Origin: Nymphaea colorata
Taxonomy: Eukaryota > Streptophyta > Magnoliopsida > Nymphaeales > Nymphaeaceae
Reading direction: 5' to 3'
NCBI RefSeq assembly: GCF_008831285.2
Contig: NC_045149.1
Location: 16,024,578-16,084,577, forward strand
Length of the DNA stretch: 60,000 bases
Both the position numbers and the translations under genes were made by a program. Position 1 is the stretch's first letter. Each line of letters begins with the position of its first letter. Below, in pieces: positions 1 to 12,700 of the stretch. The notes below the pieces were generated by a model that worked only from the letters and a program-made list of their open reading frames with translations, searched no databases and was not told the origin of the DNA.

Positions 1-603
1 TCCCCAAGTTAGAAAAATATGCATCTTATGATGGTTTCAGAAAGCATGTCTCAGCAAACTTAAATGTGTTTTGGCAGGTTAAACTAGTTGATCATTTCTT
101 CATTTAAAATTTTAAACTCAATGGGCTGAAAGAGTTTAAAGTGTCTAGTATGTACATATAAGCAGTTGCATATTTACAGTTTGACAAGGAATAGTTAGTT
201 TGTACATTGCAGTTTTCTTTTCAAATGGACTTGTTTGGAAGCTTAAGATCAGGCCCTTGGCTCTGACATGATGACAGAGTTGTTGGACTGGCATTGACAA
301 CATACCCAAGTAACTTTTCCAAAATTCTGGGGAATCTAAGGTCCTTAGAAATGATGATCTCATACCCTCACTTTTATGCATGAAGAGGAGGGGGTGAATC
401 TGGACGGCGGTTGACTCTGACAATCGAAGCCACCATTGGTGGATATGTGATCTGGTGAAACCTTTTTTCATCAGTCACAAATTTTATGGTTTTCATGATC
501 TTGAGTTGATAAAGTAAACTGCTTATTATTGGCCATTATTTGTTCTCTGGTTCATTGTAGACATCATAAATTCACGTGCTATTTTCTGTACATCATATTT
601 TCC

Positions 604-681
604 TTTCTAGTTCCTGATCCACTTTGATGTATTGCTTATGTCATATTCTTCTTTCTAGTTATTGATCAACTTTGATGTATT
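604..681. repeat. Imperfect tandem repeat, period 48 bp
   Basis: A segment running from a ctag through a ttgatgtatt stretch occurs at 604-633 and again at 652-681 with a few mismatches, in the intron just upstream of the first visible POL2 exon. It is a minor local duplication. The rest of 1-701 shows no exon I can support and is read as intron. Confidence 0.55.
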
Positions 682-701
682 AACTTGCTTACCCCATGCA
701 G

Positions 702-3700
702 AAAAATCATTTGTCTGGCTTACACAAGCAGTATTTAAAGATCAGTTTTGACACAGTGCAACAATTGATTCATGTGAAAAATGATTTATTGCATGTTGTT
801 GAAAGAAACCAGTCAAAGATTGAAGCAGCAGAAGCTTATGGATCATTGTTCACTTGGAATAGGTAAAATTCATTTACAGTGCCTATTTTCTATTTATTTT
901 GTGTTGATTTTGTGGCTTTGAATATTTTACAGAAAGGTGTATTACCTTCTGTGAATAACGAAATCATGCTCAAGTTTGATAAAATTTTCATTTAACCATC
1001 TTGTGTTACATTACCTCAACTCAAGTGGCTATTATGAGCCTATTTTTGTTATCCCTTCAAAATTTAAGTATGTCATTGTACATATTCATGTTACAAATTA
1101 TGGCAATTTGGAGTATTTTCCCCAAAACTAAATGCTCTCTTTCTTTATTAGAGAACAGGTAATAAATTTGTTTAATTGTTTTATTTATTAAATTATTTAG
1201 AATGTCAATTTCATGATTCTTAACTATGAAGTTTATCATCAGGCATGACAAGCAAAGGGTACATGACTTTTTGGATTATATTATTGATCTTAGAGAATAT
1301 GATGTTCCTTATCATGTGCGTTTCGCAATTGACAATGGTAACTCACCTAGCCCAGAATGATTTTATGGTATGCTTCTTTTGGAGACTTTCCTAATATTCC
1401 CATGACATGCAGATGTGAGGTGTGGGCAGTGGTACAATGTTAGTGTTACCAGTACTGGTGTCATTCTAGAGAAACGGGCTGATCTTCTCCAGCGTGCCGA
1501 AGTCCATGTCTGTGCATTTGATATTGAGACAACCAAGCTTCCTTTGAAGTTTCCTGATTCTGAATATGACCTGATTATGATGATCTCTTACATGATGGAT
1601 GGTCAGGGTTATTTGATAATTAATAGAGAGGTAAACTTGGCAAGATGACACCCCATTTGTCTACCATTGTTACTTACAGGTCTCGTAGATCTGTAAATGC
1701 TTAGTTTTGATATATTGAATCTTTTGGTTGCTAATTCACATCGCTGCAAGGGTTCTTTAATGTCAAATAACTCATACCTTGAACTCATTTCTTCTTACAC
1801 TTTCTTTACTTTATAATTTATATGTTTTTTAGGACTAGGTGAGGCTTTTGGAATATTCACTTGCTGATCTTACTTAAAGAACCAAAGATCGTACCAGCTA
1901 AAATTTCAGCACTTGTGAGAGATGCTTGCTTTTGAAGGACTGGAGGTTTTAAAAATTTTCTTGCTGGTCAAGATATGGTTGCAGGAATATTGATGTTTCA
2001 CTTGGAAATTATGTTATTGGGAAATTTTGCATCAGTATGAAAGTCCTATGTCACATAGGTACGGGTATCAGTGCACGTACGGGTACGGGTACGAACCATT
2101 TTCAAGAAAATTGGGTGCGGGGGTACGGCCGTACACACACGCGGACATATATATATATGTGTGTGTGTGTCAAAAAATTTCAAAATGAATAACATATTCA
2201 CAAAATACAATATGGAAGTAATTAACATACAAATATATCAACTTTCTTGATTCTCCGTCTCATCATCAAGATTAGAAGGAGCAACAGGTCACGCTTTTAA
2301 GATATATTGACATCGCTATGGTTATGACTCACACTATTATTGAAGAGTCAAATTATAGAGAAGGAATGGATTTTCGAAACATTGTATGGAAGATTTTAAA
2401 TGAAAAGTTGTGAGGAACTATGTACAAGAAAGGTTTAGAGTGAAAAAGGAAACAAGAAAAAAGAGGGGGTTTTTTAATTTTCAACTCAAAAACTGAACAA
2501 CTTTGGACTTGGTCAAAGTTGACCGAGTCCGAAAATGATCCCGGGTACATTGACCGTACTCGGTACTGCGTTGACCGCACCAGGGCCGTACCCGTACCAT
2601 ACGGATACGGGTACTCCTCCATAAGAGGAGTACCCGTGTGACATATAATGAAACGTTCTGCTCTCTTTCAAATACTTTGACAAGTTCTAGCTAAACTGAC
2701 TTTAGCTGGTGACCAAAACAATAAGATACAAAGTTCTCCCATTGATCAGTTCATCTTGGATCTGTTTGCCTATTTTTTGTTTGTTTGTAGTGTCACAGAA
2801 AATGCTTTTTATTGAAAAAAAAAACGTGAAAATTATGTTAAAAACAAGTTAGCCGAAAAAAAAGGGAAAAAATGTGTTTTTTTCCAAAAAAAACATACAA
2901 AAAAAAACTTTTTTTCTTGGTTTTTCATTTTTCCCCCTTTTTAAACCTAAATGTTGAATCAGGAACTAATTTGAAATTTTCTTTCAGATACTCATCCTTA
3001 TGTGAAAATCTGTCTATTGATTTCTTCATTCCCTATTGTCTATTTCCTCTGTGCAGTGTGTGGGAAAGGACATTGAAGATTTGGAGTATACACCAAAGCC
3101 AGAATTTGAAGGTCATTTTAAAGTTAAGAATGCCAAAAATGAGGTAACTTTCTTGTAATTTGCCTATACAGTTTGTGGTATTTGAGTGACACTGACATGT
3201 AATCCCAAAGCAGCATCTCACCTGGTGCTATCATACGTTGGTCTTTAATTATTAATTATTATTTTCATTATTTGCAGAGGGAATTACTGATGGTATGGTT
3301 TGGTCACATGCAAGAAGTGAAGCCTCATGTCTACGTTACCTATAATGGCGACTTCTTTGATTGGCCATTCATTGAAAGTCGGGCTGCATATCATGGGATC
3401 AAAATGAGTGATGTATGCTGTTGTTTCTGTTTTGCGTGCATGGTTATCTATACATATAGGGAAATTAGATCCTGCAACTACGAATCCTAACAACCCTGAC
3501 TATTCTCTCTCTCTCTTCTGCCAAATTAAGTCACATTTAGTAAGGAGAGAGAGACTAGGAATCAAGTTTGTTAGGACTTAGGATTATTGATAGCATGTAA
3601 CGTGTCATTGTTATGCTTTGTCACTAAATAACTCTTGGGTCATTGTGGTCCCTAGGAGGTTGAAGGTAATATTGATTGATTGCAATATCTTTGCAGGAGA

Positions 3701-6235
3701 TAGGATTTCAATGTGATGCTAACCAGGGAGAGTGCCGATCAAAATTTGCTTGCCACCTGGATTGTTTTGCATGGGTGAAAAGGGACAGTTACCTTCCTCA
3801 AGGAAGCCATGGTCTAAAGGTGCATGGTTATTCTATAATTGACCTGATCGTCTACCAATGCCTATTAAAACTTGCTTGTGCTTAGTGACTCTCTTTATCC
3901 TTAAATTACATTATTAGATGTGCATAATGGCAAGAAGTTGCTCTTTCTGTATTATAAGAAATTGTACTTTCTAATATTTAAGTTAGTCCACGATAAATCA
4001 AGACAAAGTTGTTGACTCGTTCATAAGTGGAATTCATCAGATGCAGAATACCTTTGCAAGAAGCCGGGTCTTCTTTGCTGTCAAATATCCCTTTCATGAA
4101 ACACATGCTGAATGTGGCATAAAGACTGCAATACAGCCTCTGAAATAGAAGTTACACAAGAAAGAATTGCAGACATCTTGCTTAATTTCTCTGTCTTGGA
4201 GACTGGCATCATTTTAGCCCATTTTATGATGTTGATTTTCAGGAGACAGGATCTAATCTGTACTGATTCTATGTGGTTGTGAGGCAGGTTATGGACTTAT
4301 GGGCATACAGTAATTTTGTGTTCATATGCTTAATGCTGTTCAAGTCCATAACTTTTTCACCTTTAGTTGTATGGAAATATTGATCATCATTTTTTCTCAT
4401 TCAGGCAGTTACAAAAGCTAAATTAGGCTATGATCCATTGGAGGTGAATCCAGAAGATATGGTTCGCTTTGCCATAGAACAACCACAGGTACAAAATTAC
4501 ATTTTATTTATGTTCTATTGCATTTTGAGAAATGTTATGTCAATGTTTGATGCAGATTTGAATTCCCAAGCTCCTCTTTGGTTATAGATGTCAGCCGTTG
4601 CCTGTATATTAGTTGGATTTTCTTTTACATCTTAGTCAAATTTAATTCTAAGGATCTTCAGCAAGTATATTTGAAACAGTTGTTTTTTGGGAAAATTGGT
4701 ACAGACAATGGCATCATATTCTGTCTCAGATGCTGTCGCCACATACTACCTGTATATGACATATGTTCATCCTTTCATATTCTCACTCGCAACTATAATA
4801 CCTATGTCACCTGATGAGGTGCTGAGAAAAGGAAGTGGTACACTATGCGAAATGCTCCTTATGGTCCAGGTATGCTTGATCCATCTGTATTACTATTTAT
4901 TATAGTCTAATTTACAGTTAGACAGCTGCTGATTCCTCCTTTTGTCCTTGATCCATATATCTTAGGGCCAGTTGTAATCTCTCCTCATAATTCCCTTAAG
5001 TCTAATGCTTCTATAACCCCTGTTTGCTTTCTTGTAATATTTGTTGAACAAGGTTGTCTGTTGCATTTCTTTACAGCTTATATATGAACATCTAGAGCTT
5101 GAAAATTTTCTGATTGTTCAGCATATAAGACGAATGTCTAGTAATAACTGATGTTTCTTTGTTCATGCAGGCATATAAGGCAAATGTGATATGTCCAAAC
5201 AAGCACCAGACAGATCCAGAAAAGTTCCACAACAATAGGCTTTTGGAGAGTGAAACATACATTGGAGGACATGTTGAATGCCTTGAAAGTGGTGTTTTCC
5301 GATCTGATCTTCCAACTAAGTTTCAGCTTGATCCTTCTGCTTTTGAAGTATATCTAACTTTCCCTAGCAATTTATGTTTTCCATATGTATATGGTTCACA
5401 CAAATATAACTATCCTTTAGAATTTGCCAATGCTTTTTACACCCATACAAATATATGTGCACACATGTACATATCTATACACCCATATCAATATGTGTGT
5501 GCATGTATGCAGATATGTTTGCATAAATAGTATATGTTGTTTGTATGTGTAAGACATGCATCTCAAGGCGGGCTGTCAATGGAAGTACACCTGTGAGATT
5601 TATTTTGGTGTAAAGACAAAGTGTGGGAAAAGACATTCACTTAAATGTTGACTCAGTAGATGGTTCTGTTGGATGTTTTTTCACTTTGTTGAATAAGTGT
5701 GTCAAGTTAGAAATCTGTCCAAAACAATGCAAAGAGTTTATGTGTTAAAATGTCTTTTTATGTGTTAAAATGCCTTCCTAAAGTTGTCATTACTAGATTT
5801 TCCAGTTTCATAATCTTTTTCAGAACATATGTGGCAGCTTTGGGATTTTGTTGGTGAAAACATGGATGAGATAGGAAATTCTAATTCAATTTTCTGTAGA
5901 AGTTTATTAAAATCAACCTATTTCACCAAAACTTTTCAGTTGAAAGATGATTATTTTTTATGAATAGCATTTTGATTAGGGTCAGTTAGATGCAACTTTC
6001 TAGTTTCTACTGATTAAGTATGATATGGAAGAAGTGTGTCTGGCAATTGAATTTTCTGCAATTACATGTAAAGGATTCTTGATTCAAGTGACTCATTTTT
6101 TTAATTCTGTACTTTATTCAGCGATTACTTGCCAACCTTGACCGAGATCTACAATATGCCATAAAAGTAGAGGGCAAGATGGAGTTAGATTTAGTTGCTA
6201 ACTATCAAGATGTGAAGGAATCTATTGCCGTAAAG
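702..6235 (+). CDS. POL2A: POL2 exons 1-10: N-terminal and proofreading exonuclease region
   Basis: Exons: 702-862, 1243-1337, 1413-1630, 3057-3143, 3278-3412, 3697-3819, 4405-4488, 4705-4869, 5171-5347, 6122-6235. Exon 3 carries Exo I (FDIETTKLP, with D and E at 1520 and 1526). Exon 5 carries Exo II ([10 protein letters not shown], about 3341-3370). Exon 8 carries Exo III ([13 protein letters not shown]). These acidic residues bind the two metals of the 3'-5' proofreading exonuclease, and all are present, so proofreading should be intact. Between the motifs the sequence follows plant Pol epsilon closely, for example [15 protein letters not shown] in exon 4 and [20 protein letters not shown] in exon 6. 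Phases of neighbouring exons agree at each junction. Confidence 0.94.
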
Positions 6236-6382
6236 GTACCAACTTATGTTCCTTAACCACAAGGTCATGCCTGAGCAACTGGACTTTTTGGCTTATATAG
6301 CAGTATCTTACCAATTTATGTTTCAGTTAGGCATTCTGAGTAGATAATTGTTGGTTTGATAAAATATTTAATATTTAAGGCA

Positions 6383-6432
<50 letters not shown>

Positions 6433-6712
6433 AGGAATTAGAATCAGCAGGCTGCCAAATGTTGCCAGATGACAAAGTCCTTTAAAATGGTCATTGAAAA
6501 CACCTTGCACTGGAAGCATTAGCAACAGTCTACGGTATAACCACGGTTTGTGGTGTTTTTAATGATGGTTTGTGGTGCTTCTTAGTGACAGGTTTAAATA
6601 TTTAGCCATCCAGCAACATTCGGCAGCCAGCTGATTTCAATTTTTCTATATGTATATATGCATACATACATACATATATATAGTATATCTTGTTATGATA
6701 TTTATGCTTTCT

Positions 6713-6773
<61 letters not shown>

Positions 6774-9700
6774 TGTGCACCAATATTTTCCATTTGGTGT
6801 GATAGTAGTTTTTCAAGGATTAATGGCACAGGTGGTTACAAGTTACAACGTGTTTGAAAATGCAGAAGTAAAGAGAATCATTAAATTATGACGTCTAAAT
6901 CAGATTTTGTGAACTAAAAAGTTAAAGATTTTTAATTTTTTAAAAAAATCCAAGTACTCATCAATTTTATCTGAAGGCTAAGTTAATTTATGATTTTGGT
7001 TCCAGAATCTGTATTGACTATTCTGTGTTTATTCCATTGCTTGTAGCTTGCAATGTTGCGTGATGAGCCAAACCGTGAGGAATGTCCCCTTATATATCAT
7101 CTTGATGTGGCTGCCATGTACCCAAACATCATTCTAACCAATCGGCTTCAGGTATTAGATGTTGTTAACATTGTCTGCATGTTCTTTGTTAAAAAAAGTT
7201 TCCATAATTTAACTTCTTTTCTTATAGATGTTTGAATTATGAAGTTCATTTCTGAATGTATTAGCTTGTCAACCATTTTTTGGAATTCACGATCCTAATC
7301 ATTTCTTTCATGCTTCCTTGAAATTTTGGTGCTCTGATGTGTTCTTGATCTCATGGCCCCTTTTATCATTTTTTTAGTGGGATGGATATGATTTACAAAG
7401 TTTGCATGAACTGCTATTACTTTTGTAACTCTGTAACTTCAGATTTTGGAAATATTTTTTGCTAGGTGGTCAGTCTTTGGTATGCAGCAAAATTTTGTTG
7501 GCAAAGGAGAAAAAAACCTTTTGTCTCAACATGTCCATTCACATTCTCTAGGCAGTGTGGTGGTGTGGTGCTGCATCTCATTACATAAACCCACACATAA
7601 ATATTGATAAGTAATTTGCGGGAAGAAACCCCAGGGATTTGTATCCTATACCATCAGTATTTATAGCCTATACGGCTATACCACCAAATTCAGCTGTAGG
7701 TTCGAACTCCTTAGGATTGTTTGGATGCACTTGCCAACAACACTCTATATTTGACGATATTGTTTCTTCTATATTCTGTCTAGAAGGGATTGAGTGGTCT
7801 GATATAGCAAGTCCTAGGATTTAGTTATATGAACGATACAAAGTTTATCTTATCTTGTTCTATAACCCAGATCTGTCTGTGGAATATTTTAGTCAAGAAG
7901 AATGTCACTCTACTTTTTCTTGTACATCCATTATTGTTTTGGTGAATCTACTAGCATGGAACCTAGATACTCTGTGCAATTCTCTAGCACTTGCTCATTT
8001 ACTCGAGGCTGGAAAGATGAGGGAAGATGAACCACTGGACCAGGCTTCAAAATGTTTTATGTTGACATACTGTCTATATCTGAATGTGTATGTTTACATC
8101 TCCCATTTTACACTGTTTTTCAAAATATATTTGTTTGTTGTTGTTTAGCCATATAGGATATTTCCTTTTGCATTACATTTAGTTTTGCTATTTTTCAAAG
8201 ATTCATTCCTTTGAACCTCCTCATCATTTTTATGGAACTTTGTCCCATATTGAAGCTTTTGATTCCAATCATTTCTATATGTTCTTGTCAAACTCATGGA
8301 AGGTTCTGTGTCTGCCTTTTATTTGTTCTAGCCGCCATCAATAGTTACAGATGAAGTTTGTACAGCATGTGATTTCAATCGACCTGGCAAAACTTGCCTT
8401 AGACATCTTGAGTGGGTTTGGCGAGGAGAGACGTTCATGTCCAAGAAAAGGTGTGTGTGTGTGTGTGTGTGCAAGCTTTAATAATCTTCAGTGTTGGTTT
8501 TGTTGGACATTTATCTTAAAATTGTGTGTAATTGGATGTATCTTCTAGTGAATACTACCATCTGAAAAGTCAAATTGAGTCAGAGCTTGTAGATGATGTA
8601 GATGGTGAACCATCAAAATCATTCCTTGACCTCCCAAAATTGCAGCAGCAGTTGAAGCTGAAGGATCGTTTGAAGAAGTATTGCCAAAAGGTAGGAGTAA
8701 TGTACTTGTCTAAATTTTCTAGTGGTTTGTTTATTCATAACTTGTTCTGCATGTATCAGGTATACAAAAGGGTGGTTGATAAACCTATTACTGAACGTCG
8801 AGTTGCTGGGATATGCATGCGTGAAAATCCATTTTATGTTGACACTGTAAGAAGGTTTGTCCTTTACATTCTTCATTAGGTGTTGATTTCTCATTAACTT
8901 CAATCAATTTCAGAAGTTTTTATGCACAAGACCCCATAGAACAATATTTGTTGTTTTTTTTTCATATAATAATGCGGGAGAGAGTTGATGTATTGCGCCC
9001 CAGTGTTTTTCTGTTGGCTTTACAATTTGGAGCCTGTATGGTTACCTTCCCTTTTGCTACTCCTGTTAGCTTTCGAGATAGAAGATATGAATACAAAGGT
9101 CTCAATAAAACTTGGAAGGGAAAATTAGCTGAAGCAAAGGCTAAGGGAAACTTGATGCAGATACAAGAAGCACAAGTAAGTATAGTGCTTTGTGATGAAC
9201 CAAAACTTTCTATATGTTTCTAACTGATGGGTTCCTCTTTTTTTCTGGGCTTATGCAGGATATGGTGATACTGTACGATTCTCTTCAGTTGGCTCATAAG
9301 TGTATACTTAATTCCTTCTATGGATATGTTATGCGCAAGTAAGTATTAATTCGAGAAGGCCATTGTGCTTTGAATATTTTTCATTATTCTCTAAGAAGCA
9401 GCTGTATGGAATAACAGAGCAATCAGGATCTCTGCAAATGGGAACTTAAAACTTCAAAGTTTGAAGTTTAAACTTTTGTAATAACTACTGTTCTTTTCCT
9501 ATTCTTTTCACTCATCTGATGCTTTCTACTTTGTGAAAATTTGTATAGGGGAGCTAGATGGTATTCTATGGAGATGGCCGGAGTTGTTACCTACACGGGA
9601 GCTAAAATTATTCAGAATGCTCGCTTGCTGGTAGAAAAAATTGGAAGACCACTTGAATTGGATACAGATGGCATATGGTGTGCACTGCCAGGATCATTCC

Positions 9701-12700
9701 CTGAGAACTTCACATTTGTTACAAAGTAAATCCTTTCAGACATGCTTTATCTTTATAATTAGTATGTTCATTAATTTATCTGTTGCTCCTGTCTCTTTTC
9801 ACCAAGGTCTTTGGGGAACACAGGTTTTGTGTATTTATTTGTTGTAACCTTCTAGAGTATTAGCTCTATAGAAATACATGCTGGCAAGCTCTTTATGTAG
9901 TCCACATCACATTCCCTGGGATATGTTGGTAAGAGAACATCCCATGATGTTGCTTAAGTTTGGTTTCTTATGCAGACATATCAGCATGTAAGAAGTGTTG
10001 AAGGAAATAATGAAAATAGTTGCCAGAAAAAGTTAACTTGACAAAAGCACAAAACTGCAAAACAGAAATACTATTGGAAAGTATCTCATGTAAAAGCCTT
10101 TGCAAATATATTTTCAAGATTCAGATGTCTGAATTAGCAGTATAGCTTTATAGGGCATATTGCTTGGAAGCTACATGTGCTTGCCATTCGTAACATATTG
10201 AGCCTTGTTGCAGTTAGGTGAGGGGACAATATCAAACCTTTGATTCAATATAGCAATTAAGCTCGTGGTTTTTATTAAGGATTTGAACCTTGAACACTAA
10301 TTTTCTTCAGATTGTAATAGCTGGCACATTGTGTCTTCTCACAGAAATTCAAAGAAGTTCACAATTTCTTATCCATGCGTGATGCTGAATGTTGATGTTG
10401 CAATAAACAATACAAATGACCAATACCAGGTTGGAGAGGTTTATTTCTTTGTTATAATTCATGGTGACTTATCTAAAGTTACTGGCTTATTTCATATGTC
10501 AACTTTATTGGACTTGTGGTATTGTATGTCAGACACTTGTCGATCCTGTCAACAAAGTATACACTACCCATAGTGAATGTTCAATTGAATTTGAAGTAGA
10601 TGGACCATATAAGGTGAATGCATCCAACTATCCAAGTGCATTGTGATAATTGGTAGCTGAACAAATGCGAGATGACTTCCTTTGAATTCTCAACTGTTTT
10701 TTTTTTATTCCTTCTCTCCTTAGGCTATGATACTACCCGCTTCAAAGGAAGAAGGGATATTAATTAAGAAAAGGTATGCTGTTTTCAATGATGATGGAAC
10801 TCTTGCGGAGCTTAAAGGCTTTGAGATTAAGCGACGGGGAGAATTGAAGCTCATCAAAGTCTTCCAGGTCTGCTCTCAGTGCCTTGGATGTTTATAATGC
10901 TTTCCAATGGCATAAGTTAACAAGAACCTGATGCATGTTCTTGAGATTTAAGTTGTCTAAATGATTCCCATTTACAGTGAGCCATTTCTTTGCCCATCAG
11001 GGCTGGTTACCATCCTTCATATTGGTGATTTCACATGTTTTTTACTTGTTTAGTAGAACTACATCTTACTAAAAAAAAATACTAGAAGTGCAAAATTTTT
11101 AACTAATCCAAGATTTTGTGTGTATGCTTCACTTTTGAAAATTCAGTTGTTGCTTTGTATTTTAGTGGTAAAAACAATGTGTGAAAGCATTCCAATATTT
11201 GTCACATTCTACTAGCTTCTAAACTATTAATGGTTAGTTTAATGGAAATTCTATCCGACAGTGACATAGTCAAAGCGAGAAGTTAACAGACAAATTTAAT
11301 CATGAAGACTGGTTTTGATCAAAATAAATTTTTTTATTAGTTTGATGCAAATTGCAGATGGCCATCCTGTTTCTATGCAAATGCATGCACAGCAAGCTGT
11401 CCTTTTGGGATACTTTGGCCACTAAAAAAACTGTAACAGCTTTGAGCCTGTGTGTTTTTTTAGGTCTTGAATTATGTAAGGCATAGGTCCAACTTTCAGG
11501 TAACTTAAAATTATTGCGCTTGTGAGCAGCACTGCTGCTGCCTTTGCAAAACACAGCTGTCTTTGAACATTTTGATAAAGGAGGTCTATCTGCTGTCCTC
11601 TGCATTCTCTATCATGTGTCCATCCCATGGATCTTATTATTCCCACCAACCATAGAAAGGTTGAGTCTCTTTGGTTGTAGCATGGGACTAACGATATAAA
11701 AGAGGGATATTACATGTCTGTCCTGCTTTTAGTTGGCCACAAAACATGGTCATGCATGGGACTGTGTAGTTGCTCGTGGTTGTTGTGAATCTTATGCACA
11801 ATCTCTTAAGCTTCCTTGCCTTACTTGGAGATGACACCTGGTTTTACGATTGCTTCCTAATTTAATTGGTTTAATTATTGTCACTAATCCTAATCTTCTT
11901 TTTCATTTTATTTTGTTTTCTTTCTTTTTTCAGGCTGAGGTTTTCGACAAGTTCCTTCACGGGTCAACCTTAGAAGAGTGCTATGCTGCAGTTTCATCTG
12001 TTGCAAACCGCTGGCTTGATCTTTTAGATGTAAGAATAATTTTTCATGGTTTATTGCAAGCCTTAAGGGAAAAGTACCTGACCCCTGCTTTAGTTCTAGT
12101 CCGACTGCTGCTATGACATGCTCCTCTTGTAGCTTCCTGTTATTTCCCCCTTATTTGATATTTTGAGAAAGACTATACTTTCCTGCCATATTTTCCATGT
12201 AACTATCAACTATCAATGGAGATGGCAACTTGACTAAGAGATACTCTGTTCTTTCTTTTCTCAAAGAATCAAGGGATAGATATTGCTGATAGCGAGCTGC
12301 TTGATTATATATCTGAATCCAGCACCATGAGCAAATCCTTGGTGGACTATGGAGAGCAGAAATCATGTGCCCTGACGACTGCAAAACGACTTGCAGATTT
12401 TCTAGGGGATACCATGGTCAAAGACAAAGGTCTTAGGTGTCAATATATAGTTGCTTGTGAGCCACAGGTATGCTTACCAAGACTTTGTTTAGAGTGATAT
12501 CTACATTTTTTCCCTTTTTCATGAGTTATCTGAGAAAGTTATCTGCCATGTACAAGAGAGAGATAAAAAGTGTATAGTCTTTTACTATATGCATAAAATA
12601 TGTGTAACGCAGCTGCAATTCTCAATATCTTCATTTTGAAAAGAGAGTTCTGAGGCTAGTCATCTTGAAAGCGAGAGTCTACAAAGTGCTGTTTTTGTTT

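Noticed and set aside
1-86. Open frame at the window start followed by a GTTAA donor-like site, perhaps an earlier POL2 exon
   Set aside because: The translation does not resemble the Pol epsilon segment expected before KNHLSGLHK, and an 80-bp open stretch is easily due to chance.
7680-7730. B-box-like GGTTCGAACTCC suggesting a tRNA or SINE
   Set aside because: No matching A box, acceptor stem or poly-A/T tail could be found around it.
11300-11649. Two overlapping minus-strand frames of 75 and 101 codons in POL2 intron 20
   Set aside because: They overlap each other in different frames, have no recognisable motifs and sit in an intron.
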